Assembly: GCA_021927905.1 (NCBI GenBank)
Contig: BLLK01000022.1
Location: forward strand, 1,922,001 to 1,986,000
Direction: 5' to 3'
DNA length: 64,000 nt
From: Chaetoceros tenuissimus
Taxonomy: Eukaryota > Bacillariophyta > Thalassiosirophyceae > Chaetocerotales > Chaetocerotaceae
Under the pieces are notes generated by a model. The model was not told the DNA's origin and ran no database searches. It saw only the letters and a list, made by a program, of their open reading frames with translations. This document shows positions 41,544 through 51,178 of the stretch, one piece after another; position 1 is the stretch's first letter, and each line of letters opens with the position of its first letter. A program made the position numbers and the translations under genes.

Positions 41544-43289
41544 CTACAATCCATTCATTATCGCATTTTGAACATCTTCCGCATTCACAAGTACTTCTTC
41601 CACACTATTTACTGGTAGCTTTTGTCCCGGTTGCGCCAAGAGCTTTCTCGGACTAACACTCTCCTTGGAAAATGCATCCCCTCCTACCATCTTGTTCTTC
41701 AATTCGATACGTACAGCATTAAGCATTAAATCTGCAATATATCCATTTCTCTCTACTCTCCACTCTTCTTGAGTATTGTTCTCAAGCATTTGTGCAACAT
41801 AGTTAATGGTAAGTCCTTCGGAAGGAACAAATCCCTTCTGAATAAGTTTCGAAAAGAACATTCTGGAAATTTCCTTTGTACTAGGATCTGGAATCTCAAA
41901 TCTAGTCAAGAAATTGCCCTTGAATCCAATATCTGCAGCTAGAACTCTTTGCAAATCAGCAGAATAACCAGCAAGGATAACGAGAGGACTTCCAGATGAC
42001 AAACCGCGAGCTAATTCTCTCAATGCAGCAGGACCATAATCTCTTCCACGAGGTCTTGCAACGGAAGGCAATAGGGTATATGCTTCATCCACAAATAATA
42101 CTCCTCCTCTAGCTCTTTCAAGAACGCGTCTAGTCTTCATGACAGTACGAGCTTCACTCTTGCGGTCAATCAAATCATCTCTCGAAGCAGAATACATGTT
42201 TGAAGTGGGAACAGCTCCAATTTTATGCATAATCTGCATCAATAGGTTCGAAATAAAAGTTTTTCCACAACCTGGATTTCCTACAAGTGCAATATGCTTA
42301 GGCAAAGTGCGACTGCTATTTCCAGCTCCAAACTTTTCCATTTCGATGGTTCTTCTCATACCACGGATTTGATTCTTGAGCGACTCCAAACCAATGATTT
42401 TAGAAAGCATCAACTCTACCTCATCATCTGGTGGCAAAAGTGAATCCTCAATCAATTGCAACTCCTCTTCTTCATCCCTTACGGAATCTGCGCGGTTCAA
42501 AGATGATTCATCCCCATCAACACCACGACGTTCCTCCTCTGCTGCTTTTCTGACTTCTTCCAAGAGACTTTCCATGTCTGTAACTTGTGTAGGATCCATT
42601 CCCGAAGAATAAAGTGCATGAGGATGCCCATGTTTCACTTCCATCAATACAGAAAGCACAGCTTCCAAATCGTCCTGTACATCATCATGACCCTCCATAG
42701 CTCTCTGTAACTCCTTCTCCATTCTCTCACATCTAGCTTTTGCAGAATCATACAATTCATCATCACTAGGAGGGACAGTCTTACCCTGAAGCAAAGCTAC
42801 AACATTTGGAGAGGCCCCATCTGCGATAGCAAGATCAAGGGGTGTATTATTGTCATTATTTTTCTGATGTGCTCCTTCCGGGTAAGCGTTATAAAGAGCT
42901 TCGACAACCTCAAGCGGTGCATTGTAATGAGCAGCATAATGCAATGGCAAGTTTCCATGATTATTTTTTTGTGCTGCTCCTTCTGGGAAGACACGGAGGA
43001 GGAGACGCTCGACATCCATTGGACCCTTTTTCCAAGCAGTAAAGTGGAGTGCAAGGTTACCGTAGTTGTTAGTAATGGCTGCTGCTTCTGGGTATGCTTC
43101 AAGGAGTGCCTCGGTAACTTCAATTGGTGCACGGAAGGATGCAGCAGTATGAAGTGGAAGGTTGCCACGATCATTCTTTATACGTGTTTCATGTCGAGTG
43201 GTTGGATCTGTGGCTCTTGCGATGGCAGCTTTCCATCCCTTGGCAAGTTCGTGCAATTCTACTGCTTGTGCTTTAAGATCTGCGTCCAT
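41544..43289 (-). CDS. Ankyrin-repeat protein with CbbX/SpoVK-type AAA+ ATPase domain
   Basis: A 581-residue protein. About four ankyrin units fill residues 38-168, with the diatom-style consensus NDRGNLPLHTAA...AP.EV.EALLEAYPE. A charged helical linker follows, then the AAA+ module: IIGLESLKNQIRGMRR (about 298), Walker A GNPGCGKT (337-344), Walker B LFVDEAY (398-404), and an arginine-containing segment around FLTRFEIPD. The AAA+ part belongs to the CbbX/SpoVK group; CbbX itself is a red-type Rubisco activase, but it has no ankyrin part. No plastid signal is seen, so a nucleo-cytosolic chaperone role is more likely. The gene is divergent from a spliced paralogue. Confidence 0.9.
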   Translation of the reverse strand: MDADLKAQAVELHELAKGWKAAIARATDPTTRHETRIKNDRGNLPLHTAASFRAPIEVTEALLEAYPEAAAITNNYGNLALHFTAWKKGPMDVERLLLRVFPEGAAQKNNHGNLPLHYAAHYNAPLEVVEALYNAYPEGAHQKNNDNNTPLDLAIADGASPNVVALLQGKTVPPSDDELYDSAKARCERMEKELQRAMEGHDDVQDDLEAVLSVLMEVKHGHPHALYSSGMDPTQVTDMESLLEEVRKAAEEERRGVDGDESSLNRADSVRDEEEELQLIEDSLLPPDDEVELMLSKIIGLESLKNQIRGMRRTIEMEKFGAGNSSRTLPKHIALVGNPGCGKTFISNLLMQIMHKIGAVPTSNMYSASRDDLIDRKSEARTVMKTRRVLERARGGVLFVDEAYTLLPSVARPRGRDYGPAALRELARGLSSGSPLVILAGYSADLQRVLAADIGFKGNFLTRFEIPDPSTKEISRMFFSKLIQKGFVPSEGLTINYVAQMLENNTQEEWRVERNGYIADLMLNAVRIELKNKMVGGDAFSKESVSPRKLLAQPGQKLPVNSVEEVLVNAEDVQNAIMNGL

Positions 43290-43957
43290 TTTTATTTTTC
43301 AAGGATATATATTTTCTATTAGGAATGCACAACTTGGCACAAAAGGTGAAGGACAAATACGTAATATGTATTATGTATATCTCCACGGAGGGTTCGGTTG
43401 TGCTGGTTAGCGCAATTGATGAGAAGATAGAGGTCCATGAAAAACACATCTCGTGTTGGAATCTTTCCACGGTTTATTTTGCATCACCCTCTCATGGATC
43501 GTGGCGGTATGTTAGTCTTATCTTTGGCTAAGTTTCTATCACATGGAGCACCTCGGGCAAGACAGAGATTTTGAGTGTTTGAAAAAAGCTATGAAGTAGT
43601 TGAAAAATACCAATTATGTGTTGAACGCATATAATAAATGTTATGCAATTGATAGGATTACCGCTATTACAGTTATGTTATTTATTTTAATAACATCATT
43701 ATCTCATTGGAAGAATTCATTATTTCAAATTGAAATTTTGAACGGGGTCATTCTTATTATTTCATGGGACTAACACATGTCGCGCACACATCAAAGAGGA
43801 GGAAGAAGATACCGCAAATACAACCTTCACGAGAGTTTGTGTATTGAATAGTAATTGACCAGCCAGCTGCAACAAGCTTACTCTCAAGTATCTATATCAA
43901 TCTTTTCTTTGTTAGAAAGGGACCGGGGACTAGTCTTCAAGGAAAAGTTTTTAGACA
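43290..43957. promoter_or_regulatory. Divergent promoter region of the ankyrin-AAA pair
   Basis: This 668-bp spacer contains TTATTTCAAATTGAAATTTT near 43720-43739, which also occurs near 4410-4430 upstream of the plastid coiled-coil gene. I do not know whether it is regulatory. No gene is seen. Confidence 0.5.
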
Positions 43958-45945
43958 ATGACAGATACAACACTTCATGAGCTTTGTAAAGGCTTTGGAG
44001 CTCTTCTCAGTAGAAGTAAGGTAAGTACTTCGAATGAAATGATTCTTTCTCATCAGTCTACTCCATCTCGCCATCTTGCATCTAGACATGTAACTATTTC
44101 TAACCTCATTGTCATGTCTACCTGACATTCTACTACAGCAACCCATCTTTATTGACGAAGCATCAAAACTAAATGACCGTGGAAATCTTCCACTTCACGC
44201 GGCATGTTCCTTTCAAGCTTCACAAGAAGTAATTGAAGCACTTCTCAAAGCATATCCAGGCGGAGCATCCCAACCAAATAATGTAGGAAATCTACCAATC
44301 CATCAAGCAGCAATGTGGCAGGCACCAGTGGATACTCTCGAAGTACTACTTTCTCGTTATCAAGAAGGAGCAACTGTACGTAATCAATATGGTTCCCTCC
44401 CACTCCACATGGCGGCTAGTAATCAGGCTACACCAGAAGCTATCAAATTGTTAATTGAAGCATATCCTGATGCACTCCATCTTCAAAACGATGATGGAAT
44501 GACACCACTCGATTTGGCACTGGCAGATGAATCAGCTTCAGAAACTGTTGTAGCATTATTGGAAGGGAGACCACCTCCACCTGAGCTTTCTAGAAGACAA
44601 AAGGCGGATAAATTCCTTGAAAGGGCGGATGCACTGGAGAGAAAACTTGGTGGTATGAGAGATGTAGGTGGAAGACAACATAGAGATTTGAGAGAGGCGA
44701 TTCAGGCTGTGAGAAGATTGGCGGATAGATTTCCACATGCGCTTTATTCTGCGGGTATTGATCCAAATGAGTTGGAGATTGCTTTGAGTTCCAACATGGC
44801 GGATGAAGGTATTCCAGGAAGTAAAGGAAGACCGACTGATTCTGAAATGGTGATTTTGGATGCTGTGAAAAAGAGATCAGCTACTAGTAATGTTTCTGGA
44901 TCTAATTCCATGATGATTGAACCAAGTTCTTCCATGTCTGGACCTAGAGATCGTGTCGAGGAATTGTTATCGAGCATTGTTGGGCTTGATCACATCAAGT
45001 CTCAGGTAAGTTTTATTTTCATGGACGGTTGAATCTTCATTTTATATTTTCTGTCCGTCTCAACGCTTTCAATCATTCATTTAGGTTCGTGGACTTCGAA
45101 GATCTACTGAAATTTCGGATCTTCGTGAAAGTTTGATTCCATCCTCTTCCCCTCAAACAAGAATTGCAATCGCTACATCTCTGCTACCACCAGCATTATC
45201 TGATGATGCATCTAGACCAAGATCTTCGCACATGGTCTTTATTGGAAATCCGGGAGCTGGTAAGACCGCTCTTGCAAGACTTTTAGCCAAAACATACCAC
45301 GAGCTCGGTATCCTTCGTAAGCCAAAATTCTTGGAGGTTGAACGTATGGATCTTGTAGGAAGAACTCCTCAACAGACTGTTGCAAAGACTGTCGAAGTTT
45401 TGGAAGAAGCAAGAGGAGGTATTCTCTTCATTGATGAAGCATACACTCTTGGAATGGCAACGAAAAGAACTAATGCTGAAGCTGGAGTGGACGCAATCAA
45501 TGAACTCATTCGTAACATTGATGCAGCTGGTACCACAATGGAAGATGACTCTTTCCCTCTCATTATCATTGCTGGATTCCCACAAGAAATGCAAAACTTT
45601 TTGGCTTCACAGGGACCACTCAGAAAACGTTTCTCGCTATCTTTTGAATTCCCTGATTACACTTGTGAAGAGTTGGCTAGAATTTTCATAGACCTATGCC
45701 ATGCCAAGGGATTTGATTTGGAAGAGAAGCTCACCGTCAAGGTATTGAGTGAACTCTTGGACAGAGAGACCACTCCTGAGTGGAGAGCAGAAAGAAACGG
45801 ACGTGTCTGTGAATTACTCTTGTCTGGGGCAAGAACTGAAGTCAGAAGAAGAATCCGTGCTTCCACCTTTGAAGAAATCGAGGTTGATCCACAACTCATT
45901 CTTACATCTGATGTTGAGAATGTAATGATAGTAGAATTTAAGTAA
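43958..45945 (+). CDS. Ankyrin-repeat CbbX/SpoVK-type AAA+ protein, spliced paralogue
   Basis: Three exons: 43958-44020, 44139-45005 and 45085-45945. Introns are 44021-44138 (GTAAGT...TACAG, 118 nt) and 45006-45084 (GTAAGT...TTTAG, 79 nt), all phase 0. The 21-residue first exon (MTDTTLHELCKGFGALLSRS) matches LHELAKGWKAAIARA in the divergent paralogue, which supports it. The 596-residue protein has ankyrin units (NDRGNLPLHAACSFQASQEV and three more), a linker, IVGLDHIKSQVRGLRR across intron 2, Walker A GNPGAGKT (about 364) and Walker B ILFIDEAYTLG (about 423). The paralogue has no introns at these points, so introns were gained or lost after duplication. Confidence 0.9.
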
Positions 45946-46043
45946 ATAGTCTTGATAAAGGGACCTAATCATTATAATATAGAATTTATTTTCAAAAAGA
46001 AAACTGTTTCATGTACCATTTTTATATTCTTTATAGTTCTAAT

Positions 46044-47282
46044 CTATTTTTTCATTGATGGAATGTTCCGTGACCTAATAATTTCTACCAATTTCATACC
46101 TTGGATTTGGAGCTTGAGATGACGGTCCCGACCATATCTCACAAGAAGAGCAAGAATCTGCTTCAACTCGCTGATCTCATCTTCTGATGAAAGAGAAGGT
46201 TTTAATTCCTCCTTCTGGCATCCTTCAATGGTAATCAAATATCGGAGACATGCGGCTGCAACACAAGCCATATGTGTCTCTACTTCAAAATCAAGTAGAA
46301 ATTTCGTCAAATAAGGAATGATACCAGCCCATCGTCTCAAATCAGCAGTTTTGACCTGAATTCTCTTGTTGGATATGCACCTGAGGATATTCGATATAAC
46401 TCGGATCGCATGATATTGCAAAGGCTTGTCGTTGCATTCCTTGGCTAGGTTGATGAGGTTATCTGTCATGAGTATCTCTTTTCCATTGTGTGGATCAAAA
46501 CACGTCCAGATCATGCAGCAAATACGATTTGAAATACTTTCACTGGTGTGCTTTGGGTCTGTCAATGATCCAAGGATCTTCATACCAGCTGTCTTATCGT
46601 TTGCAGATTTTGAGTTGGAAAGACCCTGAACGGATTGCAAAAGCAGTGAAGTATCTTGATATGATGCAATAGGAGTTTGAGCCGGACAAGCTGAAGACGA
46701 CGTCGAATCATTGTCGCTACAAGATTCAGAGTCGCTTCCAGTTTTCAGGATACTTTCAGGAGGAGTTGCTGTGTTGTATTGAGTTTGCTCTGGACTTATC
46801 TTGATGTAGGTATTTGGGTTTTGCTTTTGTTCTTTTGTTCTTCGTTGGAATTGACCCTTCTTTGCTTGCAACATGGTTCGTAACAGTAGTTTCTTGAGTT
46901 TTTGAGCCCTTACTGCATCGCCTTTCCACCGTCTAACTTCCATCAAATAGCAATCACCTACTTGCTTCACCTCTTCGCCTTCTTCACTCGATGGCACTTT
47001 CCAGAGATGGATATGCAACTCAATATCATCTTCAGAGGAGAACTTAACTACTGCAGGATTATCCTCGGACCAGAATGTGACGAGCGATTTGATGCGAGCG
47101 AATTCAGATATACGACCATAGATCACTGGAGCAGAGAGGTTTTTGATGAGTGCAGAAGTCTTGTCTGGCTTGTAGTAGAAAGGCAACTGAGGAATCTCTT
47201 TTGCCTCTACTCGTAACGGGCGATAACATTGATAGTTCATTTCTTGGTTTGTGGATATAGCTTGACTGTAAACTTTATTCAA
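46044..47282 (-). CDS. ARM/HEAT-like protein, unknown family, copy 1
   Basis: A 412-residue protein with a conserved N-terminal block of about 110 residues (YRPLRVEAKEIPQLPFYYKP, then LSAPVIYGRISEFARIKSLV, then ELHIHLWKV, then EVRRWKGD) and a C-terminal helical region of ARM/HEAT character (NRICCMIWTCFDP, YHAIRVISNILRCISNKR, THMACVAAACLRYLI). A Gln/Thr/Ser-rich linker joins them. The minus-strand gene at 48475 encodes a paralogue. I do not recognise the family. It may be diatom-specific. Helical repeats suggest protein binding. Met15 (MNYQCYRP) is a possible alternative start. Confidence 0.8.
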   Translation of the reverse strand: MNKVYSQAISTNQEMNYQCYRPLRVEAKEIPQLPFYYKPDKTSALIKNLSAPVIYGRISEFARIKSLVTFWSEDNPAVVKFSSEDDIELHIHLWKVPSSEEGEEVKQVGDCYLMEVRRWKGDAVRAQKLKKLLLRTMLQAKKGQFQRRTKEQKQNPNTYIKISPEQTQYNTATPPESILKTGSDSESCSDNDSTSSSACPAQTPIASYQDTSLLLQSVQGLSNSKSANDKTAGMKILGSLTDPKHTSESISNRICCMIWTCFDPHNGKEILMTDNLINLAKECNDKPLQYHAIRVISNILRCISNKRIQVKTADLRRWAGIIPYLTKFLLDFEVETHMACVAAACLRYLITIEGCQKEELKPSLSSEDEISELKQILALLVRYGRDRHLKLQIQGMKLVEIIRSRNIPSMKK

Positions 47283-48474
47283 AATTATGTGCTCTTGTTT
47301 GTGAAGGATAACTTTTTGTGTTTCTATTCACGGCATATTCTATTTTCAAGCTACTGAGTCTCTCGGTGTACAAGGAAGTGTATGCAGTGTGTCTTCTGTC
47401 TTCATCCATAGAAAACCTTTCACTCATCCGCCACGTCAGAGGAATGTTTCACGGCCTTCCTCTTAAGCTAGAAACTACGAGAAACGACTCAAACATGATC
47501 AAAATATGTCTCGCACGATTTCTGAATCAGACATTTAGAGGTTCTGATCACGGATGGCATCGTGAAACGATCCAGAGTATAAAAGGATAAATTTCAACAC
47601 CCTGGTATATCACTAACGGCGAAATAGTTTTTTGACCGAAATTCCATGCGAACCTGTCAAAAAGTGCCTTTTTTACTTTCCGTAGAGGAACGCGACAATG
47701 TATCCCAAAGAAACAAAGAATTGAAGACAGAAAAAGGGAAGAGTATTGATGCGAAGGGGGAATATTTATACTTTGTTTGAACAGAACAGCTGCAGCATGT
47801 CGTTTTGTGATGTTGATCATAATCCCTATAAACGAGGAATGCGAGAATGTATGGATCCCTAAGAAATCATGAATTACAGAATCGAAGAGAAGCAGAAACA
47901 AGGAAGAGGGAAGAGTAGTAGTGATGAAGAAAAGGGGAATATATTCCATTGTTTCAATATCAATAGTAGAACAACACGCGACAATGAGGAACACGACAAT
48001 GCACGCAAAGAAACCATGAATGTATGAATCGAAGAGAACGTATAAGGGAGCAGAAATAGGGAAGAGTACTACTGATGAAGAAGGGGGATATTCTGATGTT
48101 TTCTCTCAATCGTACTTATAGAACATGTTGGATATAATTTTGAATAAATTGTCGTGAATGTTCCTAAAGAATGTTCCTAACAAAACAGAGAATGCAAGAC
48201 TTCAGCGAAGATGGAATATTCTGATCAGAAGCATCCTGTACTTAAAGCTGGACAAAGGAATCGTTGAATGATTGGCAGTTCTTTTTTAATTAATTTTCGT
48301 CCTAGCTTGGTATCATCTGATCTATACGAGTATGAAGTAAGAACAATTGAAAATCTTTGATGGCATGGGTGGAATATATTCTGATCAGAAGCATGTTTAC
48401 TTAAAGCTGGACAAAGGAATCGTTGAATGATTGGCAGTTCTTTTTTAATTTATTTTTGTCCTATCCTAGCTTCT
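47283..48474. other. Repeat-rich intergenic region between the ARM-like paralogues
   Basis: It holds two repeat sets, listed separately: three degenerate copies at about 47680-48124 and a direct duplication at 48211-48496. The first 400 bp hold the promoter of copy 1. The 148-codon minus-strand frame at 47548-47994 lies across the degenerate repeats and is not supported. Confidence 0.6.
47681..48124. repeat. Three degenerate direct copies of a roughly 140-bp unit
   Basis: The copies lie at about 47681-47792, 47813-47976 and 47978-48124. All contain AAAGAAAC or AAGAAATC, a run like GGGAAGAGTA, TGATGAAGAA and GGGGGATATT or close variants, in the same order. Two have CGACAATG in front. Identity is patchy, so the repeats are old. 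Confidence 0.75.
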
Positions 48475-48496
48475 CTAACCTATGCGAGTATGAAAC
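48211..48496. repeat. Direct duplication of about 125 bp reaching into the 3' end of the ARM-like copy 2 gene
   Basis: Copy one is about 48211-48336 and copy two about 48371-48496, a period of 160 bp. Both contain CTGATCAGAAGCAT, then AAAGCTGGACAAAGGAATCG, TTGAATGATTGGCAG, and end at CGAGTATGAA. Copy two includes the stop codon and last codons of the gene at 48475, so copy one is a displaced gene-end fragment. Confidence 0.9.
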
Positions 48497-49695
48497 GACA
48501 GCAGCTTGTAAATTTCGATGCCTTCTTCAAACATTGATTGATAACAATCTCTACCATAGAGAATCATTTGGCCTATCAAATCTTTTGCGTTGGGATACAT
48601 CTCTTCTGATTGCAACCATTTACGTATGGTAGTCCTTTGAGTTTTATTATCATCGTCTTCCACGTTATCTTCAGTACAAATCAAATGTTTGAGACATTGC
48701 ATGGCTGCAGAAGCTACATGAGTGTCTGTCTCGTAGCTACACATGGCACGGCATAGCATTGGAGCAATAGGAGACCACTTATCCATATCTTTTCGGCTCA
48801 ACTTCAGTTTTTTAGAGGTTATGCACATGAACACATTGGACATTATTCTGAGGGCCCAATAGTGCATTGATGCATCTAGATCAGGGTTCTTGATGTAATG
48901 AATAAGGATATCAGTGATTCTCAGTCTAGAATTTATACATGGATCAAATGCAGCCCAAATCATACAACTGACGCTAGATGCAACGTAGGTATGGGTGTGC
49001 AAAGGATCGGTCAGATTATAAAGCATTGCAGCACCATTTTCCAAGTCATATTTTGAAGCAGAAATGAGAAGGCTATGAACCGACTTTAAACGCTGAGAAC
49101 ACAAGTGGAGAGTATCAGATTTAGTTGGAACTTTTCCATTCGCTCGAAACTGCATTCGAAGTAGCTTTGCTTTCTTTTTACTTTCAGAGATTATCTTCGT
49201 CGATCTCAGTTCATCTTTCTGTCCAAGGATGACTCGAAATAGCTTTCTTTTCAGTTTGTTTGCTTGGATTGGGTCACCTGTATACCTTCTTGCTTCAACT
49301 ACCAGGGACCATTCATCACTATTACATTTATTACAACCTCTTTCCATGCACGTTTCATAAGTATTCATTATCGATGGTTTCTTTGGGTCTTCATGGCAGG
49401 GTTCTTTTTCTGGATGTGAATAGTTATCGTTCACTTTCCATAAGTTCACATGAATCTCTACTCCATCTTTTGACATACATTTGATGGTAGCGACTTCTTC
49501 CTCGGAATATGAAGTAACTAGAGACTGAATTCTTGCGTATTCTGCAATTCTCCCACATATAATAGGCGCCGATAAATGTTTCACCAACACATGTGCCTTG
49601 TCGAGGGTATAATAGAACGGTAATTTAGGGACCTCAAAGTTTTCTACTCTGTAGGGTCTGTAATCTGTTTGATTGCCTTTATGTTCTCTCTTCAT
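48475..49695 (-). CDS. ARM/HEAT-like protein, unknown family, copy 2
   Basis: I start at the ATG at 49695 (MKREHKGNQTDYRPYRVENF); the in-frame Met at 49827 adds 44 residues that include a TTIIK duplication and have no counterpart in copy 1. From there the protein has 406 residues. Blocks shared with copy 1 are YRPYRVENFEVPKLPFYY, LSAPIICGRIAEYARIQSLV, EIHVNLWKV, VEARRYTGD, VSCMIWAAFDP, YWALRIMSNVFMCITSKK and THVASAAMQCLKHLI. It has an extra Cys-containing insert (CMERGCNKCNSDEW) absent from copy 1. Function unknown. Confidence 0.8.
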   Translation of the reverse strand: MKREHKGNQTDYRPYRVENFEVPKLPFYYTLDKAHVLVKHLSAPIICGRIAEYARIQSLVTSYSEEEVATIKCMSKDGVEIHVNLWKVNDNYSHPEKEPCHEDPKKPSIMNTYETCMERGCNKCNSDEWSLVVEARRYTGDPIQANKLKRKLFRVILGQKDELRSTKIISESKKKAKLLRMQFRANGKVPTKSDTLHLCSQRLKSVHSLLISASKYDLENGAAMLYNLTDPLHTHTYVASSVSCMIWAAFDPCINSRLRITDILIHYIKNPDLDASMHYWALRIMSNVFMCITSKKLKLSRKDMDKWSPIAPMLCRAMCSYETDTHVASAAMQCLKHLICTEDNVEDDDNKTQRTTIRKWLQSEEMYPNAKDLIGQMILYGRDCYQSMFEEGIEIYKLLSFHTRIG

Positions 49696-50063
49696 TGTCT
49701 TTATTATAGTTGTCTTTATTATAGTTGTATTTTTAATGAGAAAATAACTTGTTTCTTTTCCATTGGACTTCATGTTGAACAATTCAATCGGTTCAATATT
49801 ATGAAGCCTTGAAATACGAGTAGACATGTAGCCATGTAAAGGATTCTTTCCTTCTCCTTGCTATTCTTGACTGTTCTTCGCCCCCCTCGTATGTACTAGT
49901 CTGGTACATTCTTGTACTGAATAAATAACGCATCTGAATGGGAATATGGAAATCCCTTTTTGGTTTCACATCAATCACATCAAATCCAACAACACTTCAT
50001 GGTACTACTCCGAGATATTGCAACTCCAATGAAGACATGCAACAAGACTGGATGGGTTGAAGA
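49696..50063. other. Divergent promoter region
   Basis: Between ARM-like copy 2 and the 2-oxoglutarate oxygenase gene. A 15-bp tandem duplication (TCTTTATTATAGTTG twice) lies at about 49697-49726. Nothing else is recognised. Confidence 0.5.
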
Positions 50064-51059
50064 ATGATTCCTACTGTCAGATTGAACTTATCGCAATCAA
50101 GTTTCAATGCTAGAGACGTCGAACTTCTAAGAAATGCATGTAAATCCTATGGCTTCTTTTATCTTCATGTACAAGATGATGAGTTGAAACGATTGCTTCC
50201 ACGTGTATTTGAGCAATCTGAGAAATTCTTTGCTTTACCTATTGAAATAAAAAAGAAATTCAGTGATGGCATCATGAATAGAGGATACACAGCGATGGAA
50301 GAAGAAACTTTAGACACTGAAAAGCAAAGCAAAGGTGATACCAAGGAGGGATATTACATTGCGGAAGATGTATCCAAGGATGATGCAAGATACAATCCTG
50401 CAAAGTTATCCGGGCCTAATGTCTATCCAACCAATTTGCCTGAAGAAAACCTTGACTGTATAGAGTGGAAACGAACGATGGATTTGTATCATTCCAAAAT
50501 GAAACAAGTAGGAAATAGTCTTGCTAGATTGATTGCACTAGCTCTAGATTTAGAAGAATCATATTTTGACGAGTATTTCCAAAATCCACTGGCAGTACTA
50601 AGGCTACTGCATTATTCAGATGAAAAAAGTGACATTGATAATGGAGTCTATGGTTGTGGTGCACATTCTGATTACGGATTTGTAACCTTACTCGCTACCG
50701 ATGATAATCCTGGCCTTCAGATATACTTGAATGACGAATGGATAGATGTCGCACCGATTGGGTATGCTAATTCAACATTTGTAGTGAATCTAGGGGATAT
50801 GCTGGAACGATGGACGAATGGGTTATTCAAATCTACATTACATAGAGTCATCATCAAGACAAACGAGACCGACGATTTGAATTCAAAAAGGAGGAGGGAT
50901 AGATATTCCATACCTTTTTTCTACGAGCCAGACTTCGATACTTTAGTGGAATGTATATCAACTTGTGAGGGTAAGGGAGGCGCCAAATATTCGCCAATAA
51001 AATCTGGTGAATATTTGTTGAATAAATATCATCAGACACATTCAGATTTCAATTCATAA
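50064..51059 (+). CDS. 2-oxoglutarate/Fe(II)-dependent dioxygenase (isopenicillin N synthase-like fold)
   Basis: A 331-residue soluble oxygenase. The N-terminal DIOX_N-like part (IPTVRLNL, SYGFFYLHV) precedes the catalytic double-stranded beta-helix. Fe(II) ligands are His201, Asp203 (GAHSDYG) and His260 (STLHRV). The 2-oxoglutarate-binding Arg280 and Ser282 are in RYSIPFFYEPD. Length and motifs match the plant/fungal small-molecule 2OG oxygenase family (flavonol synthase, gibberellin oxidase, isopenicillin N synthase). The substrate cannot be predicted. Single exon, no targeting signal. Confidence 0.95.
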   Translation: MIPTVRLNLSQSSFNARDVELLRNACKSYGFFYLHVQDDELKRLLPRVFEQSEKFFALPIEIKKKFSDGIMNRGYTAMEEETLDTEKQSKGDTKEGYYIAEDVSKDDARYNPAKLSGPNVYPTNLPEENLDCIEWKRTMDLYHSKMKQVGNSLARLIALALDLEESYFDEYFQNPLAVLRLLHYSDEKSDIDNGVYGCGAHSDYGFVTLLATDDNPGLQIYLNDEWIDVAPIGYANSTFVVNLGDMLERWTNGLFKSTLHRVIIKTNETDDLNSKRRRDRYSIPFFYEPDFDTLVECISTCEGKGGAKYSPIKSGEYLLNKYHQTHSDFNS

Positions 51060-51178
51060 ACAGAAAAAAGGATTAGGAACAATATATGAAAACAAACATT
51101 ACTTATTAAGACAACAAGGTGGTCCCTCAATTGATACAGAGAAAATCTCAGCACTTGTACAGAACACACATTAAATGA

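Noticed and set aside
43958-45945. Rubisco activase CbbX
   Set aside because: The AAA+ domain is CbbX-like, but the ankyrin fusion and absence of a plastid signal argue against it.
47548-47994. Possible 148-residue minus-strand gene
   Set aside because: It runs across the degenerate intergenic repeats and has no protein-like pattern.
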